Counted from the first letter of the stretch, positions 26,372 to 36,239 are shown. The stretch is DNA of 53,093 nucleotides from Betaproteobacteria bacterium (GCA_028866015.1 JAGWIW010000011.1:1-53093); one strand, 5' to 3'. Program-made: numbers and translations. The notes: generated by a model from the sequence alone, not told the origin.

Positions 26372-27679
26372 ATGGGATTTCAACAAGCATTGAGCGGCCT
26401 CGACGCATCCACCAGCCAGCTGGACGCCATCGGCAACAACATCGCCAACGCCAACACGGTGGGCTTCAAGGCATCCACCACGCAGTTTGCAGACGTGTTT
26501 GCCGCCTCCCTCAACGGGGCGGGAACCAACCAGACCGGCATCGGCACTAAAGTGTCCGCGATCACCCAGAGTTTTGCCCAGGGCAACATCTCGGCTTCCA
26601 ACAACTCGCTGGACATGGCCGTCAATGGGGAAGGCTTCTTCCGCATGAGCCAGAACGGCAGCATTTCCTTCAGTCGCGACGGTCAGTTCCAGCTGGACAA
26701 GAACGGCTACCTGACCAATGCCCAGGGACTGCAGGTGACCGGCTACCAGGCCGATGTCAACGGCAATATCGTGGCAGCCACACCGGTGCCGCTCAACATC
26801 CCCACGGCCAACCTGAGTCCAAGCGCCACGGGCAATGCCACGGTGGGCCTCAACCTGGATGCCACCAGCACCACCCCAACGGGGACCACCTTCAATCCGC
26901 TGGACCCCACCACCTTCAATAATTCCACCTCGCTGACCATTTATGACAGCCTGGGAAACAGCCACATCGCCACGCTTTATTTTTCGCTGGACAAGCCGGT
27001 GAATACCAATGCTTCCGGCGCGACCACCCCTTCAACAGCCTCCTGGAGCACCTACCTCACAGTGGATGGAACAACGATAAACCCTGCAACCCCGCTGACA
27101 GGGGGCGCACAGGCTTCGGCCATTGCCACCCTGGGATTCACTTCGAGCGGGGCCCTGGTTTATCCGCCGGCAGCTTCTCCGCTCAAGACAGGCCAGCTCA
27201 AGGTATCGGTGCCACTCACCAACGGTGCCAATTCTCCCCAGAGCATCACCCTGGATTTCTCTTCCACCTCGCAATACGGCGCACCCTTTGGCGTCAACCA
27301 GCTGAGCCAGGACGGCTTCACTTCCGGCCAGTTGAGCGGCTTCAGCACCAGCCCAAACGGGGTCATCCAGGGCCGTTACTCCAACGGGCAATCGAAGGAC
27401 CTAGGCCAGATTGTCCTGGCCAACTTCACGGCTCCCCAGGGGCTGGAACCGCTGGGCAATGGCCAGTGGGCTGAAACCACGGCGTCGGGCTCCGCCCTTG
27501 TGGGCGCTCCGTCCACCGGCAACCTGGGTGTGATCCAGGCCGGTGCGGTGGAGTCGTCCAACGTGGACCTCACCACCGAACTGGTGGACATGATCACCGC
27601 CCAGCGGGATTACCAGGCCAATGCCCAGGCCATCAAGACCGAAGACCAGATCCAGCAGACCCTGGTCAACCTGAGATAA
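26372..27679 (+). CDS. flgE: Flagellar hook protein FlgE
   Basis: A 435-residue hook subunit. The N-terminal LDAIGNNIANANTVGFKAS and the C-terminal VDLTTELVDMITAQRDYQAN are the D0 helices of rod/hook proteins. The central FLPQSLGN-like segment NSLDMAVNGEGFFRM and the NPLDPTTFNNSTSLTIYDSLG region define FlgE. Length is slightly above the enterobacterial 402. GGGGAGAA precedes the ATG at 26372. Confidence 0.97.
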   Translation: MGFQQALSGLDASTSQLDAIGNNIANANTVGFKASTTQFADVFAASLNGAGTNQTGIGTKVSAITQSFAQGNISASNNSLDMAVNGEGFFRMSQNGSISFSRDGQFQLDKNGYLTNAQGLQVTGYQADVNGNIVAATPVPLNIPTANLSPSATGNATVGLNLDATSTTPTGTTFNPLDPTTFNNSTSLTIYDSLGNSHIATLYFSLDKPVNTNASGATTPSTASWSTYLTVDGTTINPATPLTGGAQASAIATLGFTSSGALVYPPAASPLKTGQLKVSVPLTNGANSPQSITLDFSSTSQYGAPFGVNQLSQDGFTSGQLSGFSTSPNGVIQGRYSNGQSKDLGQIVLANFTAPQGLEPLGNGQWAETTASGSALVGAPSTGNLGVIQAGAVESSNVDLTTELVDMITAQRDYQANAQAIKTEDQIQQTLVNLR

Positions 27680-27692
27680 GGCCCGCACCTTC

Positions 27693-28463
27693 ATGGATCG
27701 CCTGATCTATACCGCCATGACTGGCGCCTCCCACATCCTGGAGCGCCAGTCCGCCCTGTCTTCCAATCTGGCGAACGTCAACACCACGGCCTACAAAAGC
27801 AGCGTGAACGCCTTCAAGGCCATCCCGCTCAACGGCGAAGGCGCCCAAACCCGCACCTTCGTGATGAATTCGACGGTGGGCTACGACTTCGCGCCTGGCG
27901 CCTTGCAGCGTACAGGGCGCTCCCTGGACGTGGCACTGAACAGCAAGGGCTGGATTGCGGTAATGCTGCCTGACGGCAGTGAAGCCTACACCCGGGATGG
28001 CAATCTCCAGGTCTCCCCCAACGGCATCCTGCAGACCAATGCCGGCTACCCGGTCATTGATGACACGGGCCAGCCGGGCCCTCCTGGGCAGATCGCCATT
28101 CCGGAAGACAGCCAGGTCACCGTCGGCTCCGACGGAACGATTTCCACCGTACCGACGGGAGTTGCAGCCAATGTGCCCTCACAAGTCACCACGGTGGGGC
28201 GCCTCAAGCTGGTCAACCCGCCGGACAGCCAGCTGGTGCGTGGGCAGGACGGCCTGTTTCGCCTGCAGAATGGAAAATCCTCGCCACCCGACTCCAACGT
28301 CACGGTCACGCCAGGCAGCCTGGAAGGCAGCAACGTCAATGCAATCGGCGCCATGGTGGACATGATCTCGATTGCAAGGCAGTTTGAAATGCAGATGCAG
28401 GTGCTGAAAACGGCATCCGACGACTCGCAGCAAGCCAGTCAGTTGCTCAGCATTACAGGGTGA
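27693..28463 (+). CDS. flgF: Flagellar proximal rod protein FlgF
   Basis: A 256-residue rod protein. It has the N-terminal MDRLIYTAMTGASHILERQ, characteristic of FlgF rather than FlgG, plus SSNLANVNTTAYKSS and the C-terminal NVNAIGAMVDMISIARQFE. Length is normal. It starts 13 bases after flgE. Confidence 0.97.
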   Translation: MDRLIYTAMTGASHILERQSALSSNLANVNTTAYKSSVNAFKAIPLNGEGAQTRTFVMNSTVGYDFAPGALQRTGRSLDVALNSKGWIAVMLPDGSEAYTRDGNLQVSPNGILQTNAGYPVIDDTGQPGPPGQIAIPEDSQVTVGSDGTISTVPTGVAANVPSQVTTVGRLKLVNPPDSQLVRGQDGLFRLQNGKSSPPDSNVTVTPGSLEGSNVNAIGAMVDMISIARQFEMQMQVLKTASDDSQQASQLLSITG

Positions 28464-28496
28464 CGCCCGCAGGCGTTCCCCTTCATTTTATTTTTT
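28463..28496 (+). terminator. Possible attenuator between flgF and flgG
   Basis: ACGCC-CGCA-GGCGT (28463-28476) followed by TCCCCTTCATTTTATTTTTT. The stem is only 5 bp, so termination would be partial. It sits just before the flgG ribosome binding site GAGGAA. Confidence 0.35.
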
Positions 28497-28510
28497 GAGG
28501 AATACAGGAC

Positions 28511-29296
28511 ATGCAACGATCCTTGTGGATTGCCAAAACCGGGCTGGAAGCGCAGCAAACCCAGATGGACGTCATCTCCAACAACCTGGCCAACGTCGGC
28601 ACGAACGGGTTCAAGAAATCCCGCGCCGTATTCCAGGATCTGCTCTACCAGAACATCTCGCAGCCCGGTGCGCAATCCTCCCAGCAAACGGTCATTCCCT
28701 CCGGCCTGCAGCTGGGTACCGGGGTACGCCCGGTGGCAACCGAACGCATCATGACCCAGGGCAACCTGCAGCAGACCGGCAACCCCCTGGATGTGGCCAT
28801 CAACGGCGCAGGTTTCTTTCAGGTTCTGATGCCGGACGGCACGACAGCCTACACACGCGATGGCTCCTTCCAGACAGACAACCAGGGCAATCTGGTCACC
28901 TCCAGCGGTTACCAGATCCAGCCGGCCATCACCGTTCCGCTCAACGCCACCAGCGTCACCATCGGCCGGGACGGCACGGTTTCTGCCACCCAGGCCGGCG
29001 TGGTCACGCCGTTGCAGGTGGGCAGCATCCAGCTGGCCACTTTCATCAACCCCACCAACCTGCAAAGCCTTGGCGAAAACCTTTACGCCCAGACCCAGTC
29101 CTCCGGACCGCCCAATCTGAACACGCCCGGGCTCAACGGAACAGGGATCCTGAACCAGGGTTATGTGGAAACCTCCAACGTGAGCGTGGTTGAAGAGCTC
29201 GTCAACATGATCGAAACCCAACGCGCCTACGAGATCAATTCGAAGGCCGTGCAGACTTCCGACCAGATGCTGCAGACCCTGTCGCAACTGAGGTAA
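28511..29296 (+). CDS. flgG: Flagellar distal rod protein FlgG
   Basis: A 261-residue distal rod protein. Signatures are [20 protein letters not shown], the FlgG-specific N-terminus, then [19 protein letters not shown] and the C-terminal [19 protein letters not shown]. Length is nearly identical to E. coli FlgG (260). GAGGAA lies eight bases before the ATG. Confidence 0.98.
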   Translation: MQRSLWIAKTGLEAQQTQMDVISNNLANVGTNGFKKSRAVFQDLLYQNISQPGAQSSQQTVIPSGLQLGTGVRPVATERIMTQGNLQQTGNPLDVAINGAGFFQVLMPDGTTAYTRDGSFQTDNQGNLVTSSGYQIQPAITVPLNATSVTIGRDGTVSATQAGVVTPLQVGSIQLATFINPTNLQSLGENLYAQTQSSGPPNLNTPGLNGTGILNQGYVETSNVSVVEELVNMIETQRAYEINSKAVQTSDQMLQTLSQLR

Positions 29297-29303
29297 TCCT
29301 TTC

Positions 29304-29990
29304 ATGGCATTGGTTTTCCGCAAGACGCCATTGATCATCGCAGCCCTGATCCTGGCGGGGTGCGGCACCGCACCTTCAACACACATCAAGGAACCCTTCA
29401 CGGCGCGCCCGACGGACCCCATGGCCAATCCGGCACCTGCCAACGGTGCCATATTCCAGACCGGCTTCAACCAGCATCCGCTGTTCGAAGATGTGCGGGC
29501 GCGCAATGTGGGCGACACCCTGACCGTCATGATCCAGGAAAACAGCGCTGCCACGGAAAAGAACGGCAACGACGCCAACCATGCGGCCTCCGTGAGCTCG
29601 AACTTTCCCAGCGTCACCGTTCCCGCCACCGGACAGCACGTGCTGGATGGCCCCAATGCTTCGGCCTCTGCCGCCAACAAGCTGGCCAATACGGGGGACA
29701 GTTCCGGCAGCAATTTCCTGACCGGCTCCATCACTGCCACAGTCATCAAGGTCTTGCCCAACGGCAACCTGGTGGTCAGCGGCGAGAAGCTGATCTCGAT
29801 CAACCAGGTTGACGAATACGTCCGCATTGCAGGCGTGGTCAACCCGGCCAACGTTCAACCTGGAAATACGGTGTTGTCCACCCAGGTGGCCGATGCCCGC
29901 ATCGAATACAAAGGCGGCAATGCCAACATCGACCGCGCTGCGGTCATGAGCATGCTGAGCCGGTTTTTCCTTTCATCCATGCCGTTTTGA
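29304..29990 (+). CDS. flgH: Flagellar L-ring lipoprotein FlgH
   Basis: A 228-residue outer-membrane lipoprotein that forms the L-ring bushing. The lipobox LAGC places the acylated cysteine at residue 20, cut by the LspA encoded at 10819-11283. Conserved segments are [20 protein letters not shown], then [20 protein letters not shown] and [20 protein letters not shown]. It precedes flgI by only a few bases. Confidence 0.97.
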   Translation: MALVFRKTPLIIAALILAGCGTAPSTHIKEPFTARPTDPMANPAPANGAIFQTGFNQHPLFEDVRARNVGDTLTVMIQENSAATEKNGNDANHAASVSSNFPSVTVPATGQHVLDGPNASASAANKLANTGDSSGSNFLTGSITATVIKVLPNGNLVVSGEKLISINQVDEYVRIAGVVNPANVQPGNTVLSTQVADARIEYKGGNANIDRAAVMSMLSRFFLSSMPF

Positions 29991-29995
29991 CCGTA

Positions 29996-31114
29996 ATGCC
30001 CATGAAAGCCCTGCTTAAAATTGTGCTGATTGCCCTGCTGGTGGCCCTGCCGCTTGGCGCCAACGCCAAGCGCATCAAGGACCTGTCCTCAATCCAGGGC
30101 GTGCGCGACAACCAGTTGATCGGCTACGGGCTGGTGGTGGGCCTTGATGGCAGCGGCGACATGACCACGCAAACGCCGTTCACCATTCAAAGCATCGTGA
30201 ACATGCTCAACCAGATGGGCGTCAATATCCCGCCTTCCAGCGTCCTGCAAACCATGTTGAAAAACGTGGCAGCAGTCATGGTGACGGCCACCCTGCCTCC
30301 TTTTGCCCGCCCCGGACAGGCCATCGACGTCACGGTCTCCTCCATCGGCAATGCCATGAGCCTGGTGGGTGGCACCCTGCTGATGACTCCGCTCAAGGGC
30401 GCTGACGGCCATGTTTATGCCATGGCCCAGGGCAACCTGCTGGTGGGGGGCATCGGAGCCGGCTCCAAGGGATCTAAAGTGGTGGTCAACCACCTGAGCG
30501 TGGGTCGCATCCCCAGTGGCGCCACAGTGGAACGGGGCGTGGCCATGCCGTTGGGTCAGGGTGATTTCGTCAATCTGGAACTGAACGACACGGATTTCAC
30601 CACCGCATCCCTCATTGCCGAAGCGATCAATCACGACCTTTCTCCGGGAAAACCCATTGCCGCCCCGCTGGACGGGCGCACCATCCAGGTTCGGGCACCG
30701 GAAGGAAGCTCGCGTGTCGAATTCATCTCTCGCATCCAGAATCTTCAGGTGAATACCGGTCAGGGCGAAGCCAAGGTGATCATCAACGCCCGCACCGGTT
30801 CCGTGGTCATGAACCAGAATGTCACGCTGGATGAGTGTGCCGTCGCCCATGGCAACCTGACCGTGGTCATCAGCACGGAAAACCAGGTCAGCCAGCCTGC
30901 ACCCATGTCGCAAGGGCAAACCGTCCAGACAGGGCAGTCCACAGTGGACATCAAGGCTGAAAAGGGCAGCCTGATCGCCTTGAAGAAAGGCGCGTCACTC
31001 AACGAGGTAGTCAAGGCCCTCAACGACATCGGGGCCACGCCGCAGGATCTGCTGTCCATTCTTCAGTCCTTGAAATCTGCGGGCGCCTTGCATGCCGACC
31101 TGGAGATCATCTGA
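29996..31114 (+). CDS. flgI: Flagellar P-ring protein FlgI
   Basis: A 372-residue periplasmic P-ring subunit with a Sec signal peptide ([19 protein letters not shown]). The mature start [20 protein letters not shown] is diagnostic, and the C-terminal [20 protein letters not shown] is conserved. Possible starts are TTG 29987 overlapping the flgH stop, ATG 29996 and ATG 30002; 29996 is chosen, and all leave the signal peptide intact. Its TGA overlaps the flgJ ATG by one base. Confidence 0.96.
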   Translation: MPMKALLKIVLIALLVALPLGANAKRIKDLSSIQGVRDNQLIGYGLVVGLDGSGDMTTQTPFTIQSIVNMLNQMGVNIPPSSVLQTMLKNVAAVMVTATLPPFARPGQAIDVTVSSIGNAMSLVGGTLLMTPLKGADGHVYAMAQGNLLVGGIGAGSKGSKVVVNHLSVGRIPSGATVERGVAMPLGQGDFVNLELNDTDFTTASLIAEAINHDLSPGKPIAAPLDGRTIQVRAPEGSSRVEFISRIQNLQVNTGQGEAKVIINARTGSVVMNQNVTLDECAVAHGNLTVVISTENQVSQPAPMSQGQTVQTGQSTVDIKAEKGSLIALKKGASLNEVVKALNDIGATPQDLLSILQSLKSAGALHADLEII

Positions 31115-31464
31115 TGAAAATTTCCGCCGACACCAACACGCAGTTGGCCATCGATGCCCAGGCCCTGGGAAATCTTCGCCTCAAGGCCAAACAGTCGCCC
31201 GACAAGGCCCTGCGCCAGGCAGCCCAGCAGTTTGAAGCCGTATTCACCAACATGATGCTCAAATCCATGCGCGATGCCACTCCCCAGAACGGCATCCTGG
31301 ACAGTGACCAGACAAAAATGTTCACGTCGCTGCTGGATCAGCAGCTGTCACAAAACATGGCCACCCACGGCATTGGATTGGCAGACCTCATGGTCAAGCA
31401 GTTGACCCAGGGCCATGCAGCCGCCCCGACGGATGCTGCCGCCCCGACTAAAGAATCCCGCTGA
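31114..31464 (+). CDS. flgJ: FlgJ, rod-binding domain only
   Basis: A 116-residue protein equal to the N-terminal rod-cap/scaffold half of FlgJ. The conserved block is ALRQAAQQFEAVFTNMMLKSMRDATP, then FTSLLDQQLSQNMA and GIGLADLMVKQL. Gammaproteobacterial and many betaproteobacterial FlgJ proteins are about 300 residues, with a C-terminal peptidoglycan hydrolase; that half is absent, and the following DNA is promoter and flgK, not a broken muramidase. A separate lytic enzyme elsewhere would be required. The start is coupled to flgI through TGATG. Confidence 0.93.
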   Translation: MKISADTNTQLAIDAQALGNLRLKAKQSPDKALRQAAQQFEAVFTNMMLKSMRDATPQNGILDSDQTKMFTSLLDQQLSQNMATHGIGLADLMVKQLTQGHAAAPTDAAAPTKESR

Positions 31465-31475
31465 TCATCCGATAT
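31449..31475 (+). promoter_or_regulatory. FliA (sigma-28) promoter of flgKL
   Basis: TAAAGAAT (31449-31456), an 11-base spacer, then TCCGATAT (31468-31475). Twelve of sixteen box positions match TAAAGTTT / GCCGATAA. It overlaps the flgJ stop and ends 37 bases before the flgK ATG, the same geometry as the 17229 promoter. flgKL is a FliA-dependent late unit in enterobacteria too. Confidence 0.75.
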
Positions 31476-31512
31476 TCATGGGAAGAGGCGGGGGGTATAA
31501 AAGGAAGCAAAA

Positions 31513-33657
31513 ATGGTAGACATTGCAAGCATCGGGGTCACCGCCCTCAACGCCGCCCAGGCGGGCCTGATCACGACCGAACACAACATCGCCAACGCCT
31601 CCACGCCGGGTTTCAGCAAGCAGGTCATCGTCCAGCAGGCCAATACACCGGTAGGCAGCGGCATCGGCTATCTGGGCCAGGGTGTCAATGTCACCACCAT
31701 CAAGCGGGCCTACAACGATTTCATCAACTCCCAGTTGCTGCAGCAACAGGCTCAGGCCAGTCAGCTCAGCACCTATTACACCCAGATCCAGCAAATCAAC
31801 AACGTGATTGCGGACCCTACCGCAGGCCTCTCCGCTTCGCTGCAGGGCTTCTTCAGTGCCGTGAACGGGGTGGCCAATGCGCCGGATTCGGCGGCAGCCC
31901 GGCAAACCATGCTGAGCAGCGGTCAGGCGTTGTCCAATACCTTCCAGTCGCTCAACCAGGTCATGACCAATCTCAATACCAGCGTCAATGGCCAGATTTC
32001 CAGCAGCGTCAGCAACATCAACAGCTATGCCCAGCAAATCGCCTCGCTGAACCAGAACATTGCGCTCGCTTCTGCCGCCAACAATGGCCAGCCCCCGAAC
32101 GATCTGCTGGACCAGCGCGACTATCTCGTCTCCCAGCTCAACCAGGAAGTGAAAGCCACGGTCATCAAGCAGAGCGACGGCACCTATAATGTTTACATCG
32201 GCAATGGCCAGTCGCTCGTGGTGGGAAACCAGGCTTTCACCATGCAGTCCATCCCTTCGCTGACTGATCCCACCAAGGTGGATGTGGCATATGTGGCCAA
32301 CGGCACCACCGTGCGGATGCCCTCCGGTAGCCTGCAGGGTGGCAACCTGGGCGGCCTGCTGGCTTTCCGTGACCAGAGCCTTACCCAAAGCCAGAATGCC
32401 CTGGGTCGCATCGCCATCGGGCTTGCCTCCACCTTCAACGCACAGCAGAGCCTGGGCCAGGACCTCAATGGCTCCCTGGGAAACCCCTTCTTCAATGTGG
32501 CCTCCCCGGTGGTGGATACCAACTCGGCCAATACCGGTTCCGGCTCAGTGACTGCCACCATCAGCAATGTCTCAGCGCTGACAGGCAGCGACTATTCGCT
32601 TTCCTACGACGGCACCAATTACACGCTGACCCGGCTTTCCGACAACAAGGTCACCACGGTGGCCCCTGCTGCCACGCCGCCCACCACCATGAGCGTGGAT
32701 GGCCTGTCCATCAGCATTGCCGGCGCTCCCAAGGCGGGTGACAACTTCCTGATCCGCCCCACCGTGAACGGTGCCCAGACTATTGGCGTGGCCCTCACGG
32801 ACCCGTCACAGATTGCCGCAGCCGTTCCCGTTCGAGCCACAGGCTCCCTTTCCAATATTGGCTCGGGAAGCATTGCAACCCCTACGGTCAACACTCCGCC
32901 GCCGCCTGACCCCAATCTGCAGCAACAGGTCACCCTGACGTTCAGCGACCCCACCCATTACAGCGTGTCGGGCACCCTTTCAGCCAAACCCACCAGCACC
33001 AATACGGGAACCGGCGCTGTGACGGCATCCATTCCCAAAGGCTCGGGAACTGCAGGCAACAACTACACCATCAGTTATGATGGAACCAATTACACCCTGA
33101 CCGAATCCGGCGGTACAACCAGCGCGCCCTCCCCCACCCTCCCCCTCACCTCATCGGATGGGGTCACGTTCAACATCACGGGCACTCCCAAGGCCGGGGA
33201 CAGTTTCACGCTCTCGTCCCCTGTCAACCTGAGCTATACGGCGGGTGCCAACATTTCCTACAACGGCTGGACCACCAGCATCAGCGGCGCACCCAATACC
33301 GGTGACACCTTCACCGTCAGCAGCAACACCAATGCCACGGCCGATGGCAACAACGCGCTGTTGCTGGCAGGCCTGCAATCACAGAACACCCTGATCAACG
33401 GCACGGTCTCCTATGCCGGAGCCTACGCCCAGCTGGTGGGACAGGTCGGTGCCCAGACCAACCAGCTGCAGGTCACAAGCCAGGCCCAGACCAACCTGGT
33501 CAGCCAGACCCAGCAAACCCAGCAGTCCCTGTCGGGGGTCAACCTGGATGAGGAAGCGGCCAACCTGATCAAGTACCAGCAGGCCTATCAGGCCGCCGGA
33601 AAAGCCATCCAGACGGCCGACACCATGTTCTCCACCGTGCTCAACCTGCTCAACTAG
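31513..33657 (+). CDS. flgK: Hook-associated protein 1 FlgK, enlarged
   Basis: A 714-residue hook-filament junction protein, longer than the E. coli form (547). The N-terminus ITTEHNIANASTPGFSKQ and the C-terminus NLDEEAANLIKYQQAYQAAGK are the conserved D0/D1 helices. The central surface region is expanded by repeated modules: residues about 342-419 and 498-572 are clearly related (S/DGTNYTLT and AGAPKAGDNF or TGTPKAGDSF), and a third partial copy lies near 577-607. These would be surface-exposed domains. It follows a FliA promoter and precedes flgL by eight bases. Confidence 0.96.
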   Translation: MVDIASIGVTALNAAQAGLITTEHNIANASTPGFSKQVIVQQANTPVGSGIGYLGQGVNVTTIKRAYNDFINSQLLQQQAQASQLSTYYTQIQQINNVIADPTAGLSASLQGFFSAVNGVANAPDSAAARQTMLSSGQALSNTFQSLNQVMTNLNTSVNGQISSSVSNINSYAQQIASLNQNIALASAANNGQPPNDLLDQRDYLVSQLNQEVKATVIKQSDGTYNVYIGNGQSLVVGNQAFTMQSIPSLTDPTKVDVAYVANGTTVRMPSGSLQGGNLGGLLAFRDQSLTQSQNALGRIAIGLASTFNAQQSLGQDLNGSLGNPFFNVASPVVDTNSANTGSGSVTATISNVSALTGSDYSLSYDGTNYTLTRLSDNKVTTVAPAATPPTTMSVDGLSISIAGAPKAGDNFLIRPTVNGAQTIGVALTDPSQIAAAVPVRATGSLSNIGSGSIATPTVNTPPPPDPNLQQQVTLTFSDPTHYSVSGTLSAKPTSTNTGTGAVTASIPKGSGTAGNNYTISYDGTNYTLTESGGTTSAPSPTLPLTSSDGVTFNITGTPKAGDSFTLSSPVNLSYTAGANISYNGWTTSISGAPNTGDTFTVSSNTNATADGNNALLLAGLQSQNTLINGTVSYAGAYAQLVGQVGAQTNQLQVTSQAQTNLVSQTQQTQQSLSGVNLDEEAANLIKYQQAYQAAGKAIQTADTMFSTVLNLLN

Positions 33658-33665
33658 AGGCAGCC

Positions 33666-34925
33666 ATGATCCGCATCAGCACCAGCTCCATATTCGACAC
33701 CAATGTCAGCGCCATGAACCAGCAGCAGGCGGACATGCTGCATACCCAGCTGCAGGTTTCTTCCGGCAAGCGCATCATGACTCCGGCTGACGATCCGGCC
33801 GGTGCCGCACAGGTCATCGACCTGACCCAAACCAGCGGCATGAACACCCAGTACACCACCAATCGCAATGCCGCCAACACGTCGCTGACGCTCACGGAAA
33901 GTACGCTGCAAAGTGTGACCACCCTGATACAGAACATGCAGACTACGGCGGTAAGTGCCGGCAACGCCGCCCTCAGCAATTCGGATCGCCAGACCATGGC
34001 CACCACCTTGCAAGGGGACCTCAATCAATTGATCGGTCTGGCCAACAGCACCGATGCCAATGGCAACTACCTTTTTTCCGGTTCACAGGGCAACGTCAAA
34101 CCGTTTGTCACCACGGCCTCCGGCGTTCAGTACCAGGGGGATACCGGACAGCGCCTGATCCAGGTGGCCAGCAACCTCAACATGGTCAGCAATGCCAACG
34201 GCGCCGAGCTGTTCATGGAAAACAAGAACGGCAACGGCAGCTTCGTGACCAGCGCTTCCTCTTCCAACTCGGGGTCAGGCATCATCAGCCAGGGCAATGT
34301 GACTTCTCCACCTCCCACCACGCTGCAGCAAGGAAACACCTACACGGTCACGTTCACGGTGGGGACCGGGGGAGCAACCACCTACACCATCACCGGCACG
34401 GATGCTTCCGGTGCTGCCTTGCCGACCGCAGCCCAGACCGCCACCCTGCCTGCCAACCAGTCCTACACCAGCGGGCAGACCATCAGTTTCAACGGCATCG
34501 AATTCAGCATCCAGGGCACACCGGCCAGCGGCGATACTTTTACGGTGCAGCCCAGCACCAACGTGTCGGTTTTCCAGACCGTGCAGAATCTCATCAATAC
34601 CCTGAACACGGCGCAGCCTCCGGGAAACACCACAGCCTCAGCCACCTACTCGCAACAGCTCGACCAGGCCATGGGCAATCTCAACCAGTCCCTCAACAGC
34701 GTGCTGACCGTGCGTGCCCGGGTGGGATCCAACCTCAGCCAGATCACCTCGTTGCAGTCCACGGGAGACACGCTCAACCTGCAGTACCAGAGCTCCATTT
34801 CCCAACTGCAGGATCTGGACTACACCAAGGCCGTCAGCCAGCTCACGCAGCAGCAAATCGGCTTGCAGGCGGCCATGCAGTCATTCAAGATCGTCAGCGG
34901 CCTGTCACTGTTCAACTACCTGTGA
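33666..34925 (+). CDS. flgL: Hook-associated protein 3 FlgL
   Basis: A 419-residue junction protein next to the filament. The N-terminus has MRIS-type entry IRISTSSIFD and the flagellin-like SSGKRIMTPADDPAGAAQ; the C-terminus has YTKAVSQLTQQQIGLQAAMQ and GLSLFNYL. The central region (about 265-300) carries ISFNGIEFSIQGTPASGDTF, which resembles the FlgK repeat modules. Its last 21 bases overlap the convergent TPR/glycosyltransferase gene. Confidence 0.96.
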   Translation: MIRISTSSIFDTNVSAMNQQQADMLHTQLQVSSGKRIMTPADDPAGAAQVIDLTQTSGMNTQYTTNRNAANTSLTLTESTLQSVTTLIQNMQTTAVSAGNAALSNSDRQTMATTLQGDLNQLIGLANSTDANGNYLFSGSQGNVKPFVTTASGVQYQGDTGQRLIQVASNLNMVSNANGAELFMENKNGNGSFVTSASSSNSGSGIISQGNVTSPPPTTLQQGNTYTVTFTVGTGGATTYTITGTDASGAALPTAAQTATLPANQSYTSGQTISFNGIEFSIQGTPASGDTFTVQPSTNVSVFQTVQNLINTLNTAQPPGNTTASATYSQQLDQAMGNLNQSLNSVLTVRARVGSNLSQITSLQSTGDTLNLQYQSSISQLQDLDYTKAVSQLTQQQIGLQAAMQSFKIVSGLSLFNYL

Positions 34926-36239
34926 TGAGGTCTGTGCCAAGCCACGCAACGCCTGGGCCACTTCCTGCAGCAGGGAAGCCCAATCGCCGGGTGCGGGCTG
35001 CCTGAACAGGCGCATGACCCCGGGATACCAGGGCGAATGGTGACCGGTGCTCATCCAGCGCCAGTCCGTCATGTAATCCGGCAATACCAGCCAGGTCCGC
35101 CGGCCAAGGGCACCGGCCAGATGGGCCACTGCCGTATCGACACTGATCACCAGATCAAGATTCATCAACAGCGCCGCCGTGTCCGGGAAGTCCGACAGCC
35201 TGCAGCCGGCATCGAACCAGTTTCCGCGCTCTTCAGCAAAGACCCGCTCACCGGTACAACCTTCCTTTTGCAGGCTGATGAAATGCACGCCCGGCACATC
35301 ACCCAAAGGTGCAAGGGTGGAATGCCCGGGCAGCGAGCGGTCTGCATCGTTCTCGTGAGCGGGATTGCCTCGCCACACCAGCCCCACCTTCAGGACTCCC
35401 TGCGGCAACTGCTGCCTCCAGAACTCCACTCGGCTTTCTGAAGCCTGCAGGTAGGGTAGTTCGCCCGGAATGGAATCGGAACGGGTCCTGAACAGGTACG
35501 GCAGGCTCATCAGGGGCACCCAGAAATCCGGCTTCATTTCCGGTGCAGGGGCTTCCGTGCCGATCACCTGGTCCACACCCTTGAGCGTCTGGAGCAAGGC
35601 TTTCAGGGCCGGATAAACGGCCAGGGTGACCCGCGACGCCCCTGCCGTTTTGAGCAGAGGCCCGTAGCGGCAGAACTGGATCACATCGCCATAGCCTGCT
35701 TCTGCCACCACCTGCACGGTTTTTCCGGCCAATGGCTCTCCTTGCCAGCGCGGCACTGCAGAGGCCCCGGGCCAGGCCACAGGCCAGCTCCTGGATTCGA
35801 AGCAGCGCCAGCCTTCTTCAAAACGGCCCTGGCGCAGCAGCAGGTAGCTGAGATTGAATCGGGCCTTTCCGTAGTCTGGCTGGCAAGTGAGGGCATGCCG
35901 GTAGCACGTTTCGGCTTCGCCATCCCGCTTGAGGCAGGCCAGGAGTACTCCCAGATTCGACCACGCCGGGGCCAGGGCAGGCGCCCAGGCAATGGCGCGC
36001 CGATAGGCGTTTTCAGCTTCCCTGAAACGTTTCCTGCGAAACAGAAAAGCCCCGAAATTCACCCAGGACTGGGCGAGGGAGGGATTGGCCTGAAGGGATT
36101 CCCTGTGGCAGTCTTCCGCCCGCGCAAACTCGCCCTGCCGCTCCAGGGCCAAAGCCTGATTGGCCAGGGTTTCAGCGCCGGATTCCGTTCTGCCTGACGC
36201 CGCCACGTCCAGGGACTCCCGCGAAGGCTCCGGGCACAT
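34905..36239 (-). CDS. TPR protein with glycosyltransferase-like domain, coupled to fliR
   Basis: A 444-residue paralogue of the 15425-17179 protein. Residues about 22-150 hold four TPRs (for example ARAEDCHRESLQANPSLAQ); about 150-440 hold the glycosyltransferase-like domain with AEAGYGDVIQFCRYGPL, GLVWRGNPAHEND and LDLVISVDTAVAHLAGALG. Both paralogues also share the ending WRWM...SPWYP/TPWYP and GDW. The chosen ATG at 36239 overlaps the fliR stop as TGATG, so it is translated with fliR at the end of the fliF-R run. Composition matches the flagellar genes. A role in flagellin or other flagellar protein glycosylation is an inference. Confidence 0.87.
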   Translation of the reverse strand: MCPEPSRESLDVAASGRTESGAETLANQALALERQGEFARAEDCHRESLQANPSLAQSWVNFGAFLFRRKRFREAENAYRRAIAWAPALAPAWSNLGVLLACLKRDGEAETCYRHALTCQPDYGKARFNLSYLLLRQGRFEEGWRCFESRSWPVAWPGASAVPRWQGEPLAGKTVQVVAEAGYGDVIQFCRYGPLLKTAGASRVTLAVYPALKALLQTLKGVDQVIGTEAPAPEMKPDFWVPLMSLPYLFRTRSDSIPGELPYLQASESRVEFWRQQLPQGVLKVGLVWRGNPAHENDADRSLPGHSTLAPLGDVPGVHFISLQKEGCTGERVFAEERGNWFDAGCRLSDFPDTAALLMNLDLVISVDTAVAHLAGALGRRTWLVLPDYMTDWRWMSTGHHSPWYPGVMRLFRQPAPGDWASLLQEVAQALRGLAQTSSQVVEQ

